A DNA stretch of 64,000 nt, taken from the NCBI GenBank assembly GCA_030674155.1, contig CM060326.1:15677322-15741321 (forward strand), given 5' to 3'. Positions 61,411-64,000 of this stretch are shown one piece after another (the first letter of the stretch is position 1; each line of letters starts with the position of its first letter). Below the pieces are notes generated by a model. The model saw nothing but the letters and a program-made list of their open reading frames with translations, was not told the DNA's origin and searched no databases. Position numbers and translations under genes: made by a program. This DNA is from Stramonita haemastoma (Eukaryota; Mollusca; Gastropoda; Neogastropoda; Muricidae).

Positions 61411-61435
61411 TGTGTGTGTGTGTGTCTGTGTGTGA
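61020..61435. repeat. GGTGT / TG / GGTA compound repeat in INPP4 intron
   Basis: Strand-biased G/T tract of over 400 bases with (TGGTG)n, (TAGTG)n and (GTAG)n blocks; source of several spurious frames. Confidence 0.9.
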
Positions 61436-61559
61436 TGATGTTCCATGTGTGAGCATGCATTGCTCTGTTTTATGTAATTAATTTATGTTATAGTATATTT
61501 GAAGTTGTTATAAATATAAATATATATATATATATATATATATTCTAGGTTTTCCTCAC

Positions 61560-61785
61560 TCCCAACACTGCCATCACACCGTCCACAGCACAGATCCAAC
61601 ATCACTCAGTCCAGAGTGCTAAATTTAGTGCACCCCCTTCCTTTTACCTACTCCAAGTGTGGTCAGTTCCTGCAGCTACAAATAGACCAGCTGGCTCAAT
61701 CTAGGCTGGGATGGGGAAACAGATGGAATAATTAGCGGGTGAGAGGAGCTGAAAGTGGGGGAAACCGACAGCTGCACAACAGGCG
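61560..61785 (+). repeat. Repeat family G, copy 2
   Basis: 'cactcagtccagagtgctaa', 'ccaagtgtggtcagttcctg', 'aggctgggatgggg' and 'gaggagctgaaagtggggga'. Confidence 0.8.
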
Positions 61786-61849
61786 TGGAGGTTTTTTTTA
61801 TGCCCTCTTATCAATCATACGACTGATAGAAGGTAGTAAAGAAGTGTAA

Positions 61850-62095
61850 ACTTAAATGGTATGGGGCATGTCACAAGATCAAAAGAACTTGCAAAAACAA
61901 TGCTGCAAGGCACTGTCCAAGGAGGGAGGAAAAAGAGGCAGACCAAGGAAGAGATGGGAGGACAACATCAGCGAATGGACAGGCCTAGAATTCAAAAAAT
62001 TTTTGAGAAAGGCAGAATAGAGAGGAATGGTGGGAACTGGTTGCCAAGTCTTCAGGGGAGCCCCCATGGTCGCCAGACTAAGGGATAGATACATA
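61850..62095 (+). mobile_element. LINE relic: extreme 3' end of a reverse-transcriptase ORF
   Basis: Plus-strand frames give WYGHVTRSKELAKTMLQGTV, then GRPRKRWEDNISEWTGLEF, the well-known C-terminal 'W-GH--R ... G-R-RGRP--RW-DNI--W' pattern of invertebrate non-LTR elements, with a frame change between the two halves. The end runs directly into a (TAGA)n array, a typical LINE tail. Confidence 0.8.
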
Positions 62096-62096
62096 G

Positions 62097-62131
<35 letters not shown>

Positions 62132-62390
62132 ATAGATAGATAGATAGATAGATAGAGATGGGAGTAGGAATAGGTAGGTAGGTAGGTAGGTAGGTAGGTA
62201 GGTAGGTAGGTAGGTAGGTAGGTAGAGTAGGTAGGTAGGTAGAGAGAGAGAGCGAGATGAGAGAGAGATGAGAGAGAAGAGATGAGAGAGAGAGAGAGAG
62301 AGAAGAGAGAGAGAGGAGAGAAGGAGAGAGGAGAGGAGGAGGAGAGAGGAGAGACAGAAAAGACAGAAAGGAACAGACAGACAGACAGAC

Positions 62391-62439
<49 letters not shown>

Positions 62440-62466
62440 TAGATAGATAGATAGATAGATAGATCG
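62096..62466. repeat. (GATA)n, (GGTA)n, (GA)n, (GACA)n compound array
   Basis: Four tetra/dinucleotide blocks between the LINE tail and the INPP4 exon at 62496, ending only 30 bases from it. Confidence 0.95.
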
Positions 62467-62495
62467 ATCAATCGTACATCCATTCTTTCACTCAC

Positions 62496-62608
62496 CTCTG
62501 AGGCCAGGTGGAGCACCTCTACATTCTTGCTCTTCTTGGTGGCCCCTACGTTGCTGTGCAACAGTTTCAGCAGGTGGCTGATGCTGCCTGGCCCCCCTAC
62601 CTTCTCCA
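62496..62608 (-). CDS. INPP4-class phosphatase, upstream exon
   Basis: Acceptor 'gatttcag', donor GTGAGT, phase 1 in and 0 out. Reads VEKVGGPGSISHLLKLLHSN, then VGATKKSKNVEVLHLASE, matching the helical segment that precedes 'ICRRLNG' in INPP4 enzymes (pattern K-KNV-L---A-E). Confidence 0.88.
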
Positions 62609-62675
62609 CTGAAATCAGCCACCACATGTCTGGCTTAATTTTTTTTTTAAAGTTTTAATCTGTAAAACAGCTACA

Positions 62676-62876
62676 ACAGTGTTAAAAACAGCACACAAAT
62701 GCAACTTCACTCAGTCAAGAGTGCTAAATTTAGCGTGCCTTTTCCTTGTACCTAGTCCAAGTGTGGTCAGTTCCTGCTATAATCAGCACCTGCTGGCCCC
62801 ACCTGGGCTGGGATGGGATGGATTAATCAGCAGCTGAGAGGAAGTGAAAGTGGGGGAAACCGACAGCTGCGTGTTC
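62676..62876 (+). repeat. Repeat family G, copy 3
   Basis: 'cactcagtcaagagtgctaa', 'gtccaagtgtggtcagttcc', 'gggctgggatgggatggatt' and 'agtgaaagtgggggaaaccg'. Confidence 0.8.
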
Positions 62877-63073
62877 ATGTTTGGTCTTAATCTTTTTGGA
62901 GGTTTTTTTTCTGACTCACCTAATGTTGATGTTAGAATTATGTTTAAAAAAAATACAGGTTGTATTTGGTGGTTGATAGATTGAGACATATATATATCTG
63001 AGATCTTCTGCCAAATATTATGATATACTAAATGCACACAAAAAATGAACTGTATATGTACATTAGTTTGAAC

Positions 63074-63097
63074 ACACACACAGACAAACACACATAA

Positions 63098-63159
<62 letters not shown>

Positions 63160-63224
63160 CTAAAATCACTAAATGTGAATAGACGTTAAACTGCAGATAT
63201 CACAAACACACACAAACACACACA

Positions 63225-63280
<56 letters not shown>
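63074..63280. repeat. Two (CA)n tracts abutting the INPP4 splice donor
   Basis: 63074–63154 and 63209–63280. The second begins exactly at the donor of exon 63281–63378, so on the minus strand the intron starts GTGTGTGTG. Confidence 0.95.
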
Positions 63281-63282
<2 letters not shown>

Positions 63283-63378
63283 GGATCATTGTGGAGGTTG
63301 GCCACAGACTCATAGTAGGAATGCAGAATAGAGAAACTTTCTGAGTTGACGTGTTCCTGCAGAACAGTGCTGCCAAAC
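63281..63378 (-). CDS. INPP4-class phosphatase, first exon visible
   Basis: Acceptor 'tttgtgcag', phase in 2, out 1. Reads FGSTVLQEHVNSESFSILHS, then YYESVANLHNDP. INPP4 proteins have a similar 'FG-x-x-LQE-x-x-N-x-ES' segment about 90 residues before the catalytic Cys, as here. The N-terminal C2 region and remaining exons are off the right edge. Confidence 0.8.
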
Positions 63379-63647
63379 CTGCACAAAATTCCACACATTC
63401 CTGATTATGATAACACACATCAGCTCAACATTCTGTGCACGCACGCACGCACACACGCACGCACACCCTCCACAAAATGAAACAAAAGAAAGGACGAAAA
63501 CCACAACTTCTCTACTAGTACACTCAACCACTGAGATGAACTAAATGATTTTTTTTATTGATCTCCTCTGCTTAAGTCACAAATACCTGAAGAAGAAAGA
63601 CATTTTTTTTTAAAGTCGGGGAAAGAGGGAACACAGAAGATGATGAT

Positions 63648-63985
63648 AGCCGTCAGAACATTGTGCTCGCAATTTGATGACCCCGGTTCGATTCCCAGTC
63701 AAGGGTATTTTTCCCCTGGAGTTAAAATCAGTGCTGACTTTACCCTCCCCAAAAGTCCTTCGGATGAGACTATAAACCAAGGCCCCGTGTGTGAACGTAC
63801 GCAGATCATCTTGCACATACTCATTAAATCCTGTTCTGCTTTTCGGAAGAGCAGGACATTGTGTGCCGGTGGGAACAGATGACAAGATTTACAAAACTGC
63901 ATACACACGGGGACTGGACGTAAAAAAGCACACGAGTGCTTATTCTATTATCCTCCATACAAAAGAATAAAATTTAAAAAAAATT
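63648..63985 (+). repeat. SINE-A copy, near full length
   Basis: Head 'cgtcagaacattgtgctcgc', B box 'cggttcgattccc', core 'gatgagactataaaccaagg', 'cattgtgtgccggtgggaac', hairpin 'gcacacgagtgc' and tail. The first ~15 bases of the head are missing. Confidence 0.9.
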
Positions 63986-64000
63986 TTTAAATGCTAAACT

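Overview
This window reads as nuclear DNA from an animal, most likely a mollusc and probably a gastropod; the lineage is an inference. Genes are split into short exons with GT–AG introns. Introns and spacers are full of tRNA-derived SINEs, LINE and LTR relics, MITE-like elements, long TG/CA, GA/CT and TA microsatellites, and G, C, A or T homopolymers. Nothing bacterial (operons, Shine-Dalgarno sites, CRISPR) is present, and most of the long open frames are read-through of microsatellites.

Four protein-coding loci can be supported. (1) 209–7675, minus strand: two exons of a secreted or cell-surface protein with a signal peptide, a Ser/Thr-rich stalk, a CUB domain, an LDLa-like module and the start of a C-type lectin domain; the gene continues past the left edge. 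(2) 23542–31586, plus strand: a basic, coiled-coil-rich protein of unknown function in three exons. (3) 40465–46811, plus strand: a complete five-exon PAR-domain bZIP transcription factor of the HLF/TEF/DBP/Pdp1 class, with a canonical E-box just upstream of its start. (4) 59854–63378, minus strand: the last four exons of an inositol polyphosphate 4-phosphatase (INPP4A/INPP4B class), including its catalytic cysteine loop; upstream exons lie beyond the right edge. Loci 3 and 4 converge on a 13-kb spacer that holds the bZIP 3'UTR.

Each locus carries at least one single-base frame break inside otherwise convincing coding sequence, two of them in deeply conserved genes. Uncorrected indels in the assembly are the simplest explanation, although pseudogenisation of individual loci cannot be excluded.

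The repeat content is the most distinctive part. One SINE family (here 'SINE-A') has about two dozen copies, complete or partial. A second family (SINE-C) shares its central core but not its head or 3' end, and a third group of tails (SINE-D) shares the 3'-end layout. Other items are a paired-LTR retrotransposon shrunk to 2.6 kb inside an intron, two copies of a 0.42-kb terminal-inverted-repeat element 27 kb apart, a pentanucleotide satellite starting at a SINE tail, and a tandem array that copies the end of an INPP4 exon with its splice donor. No novel multi-gene system was found.
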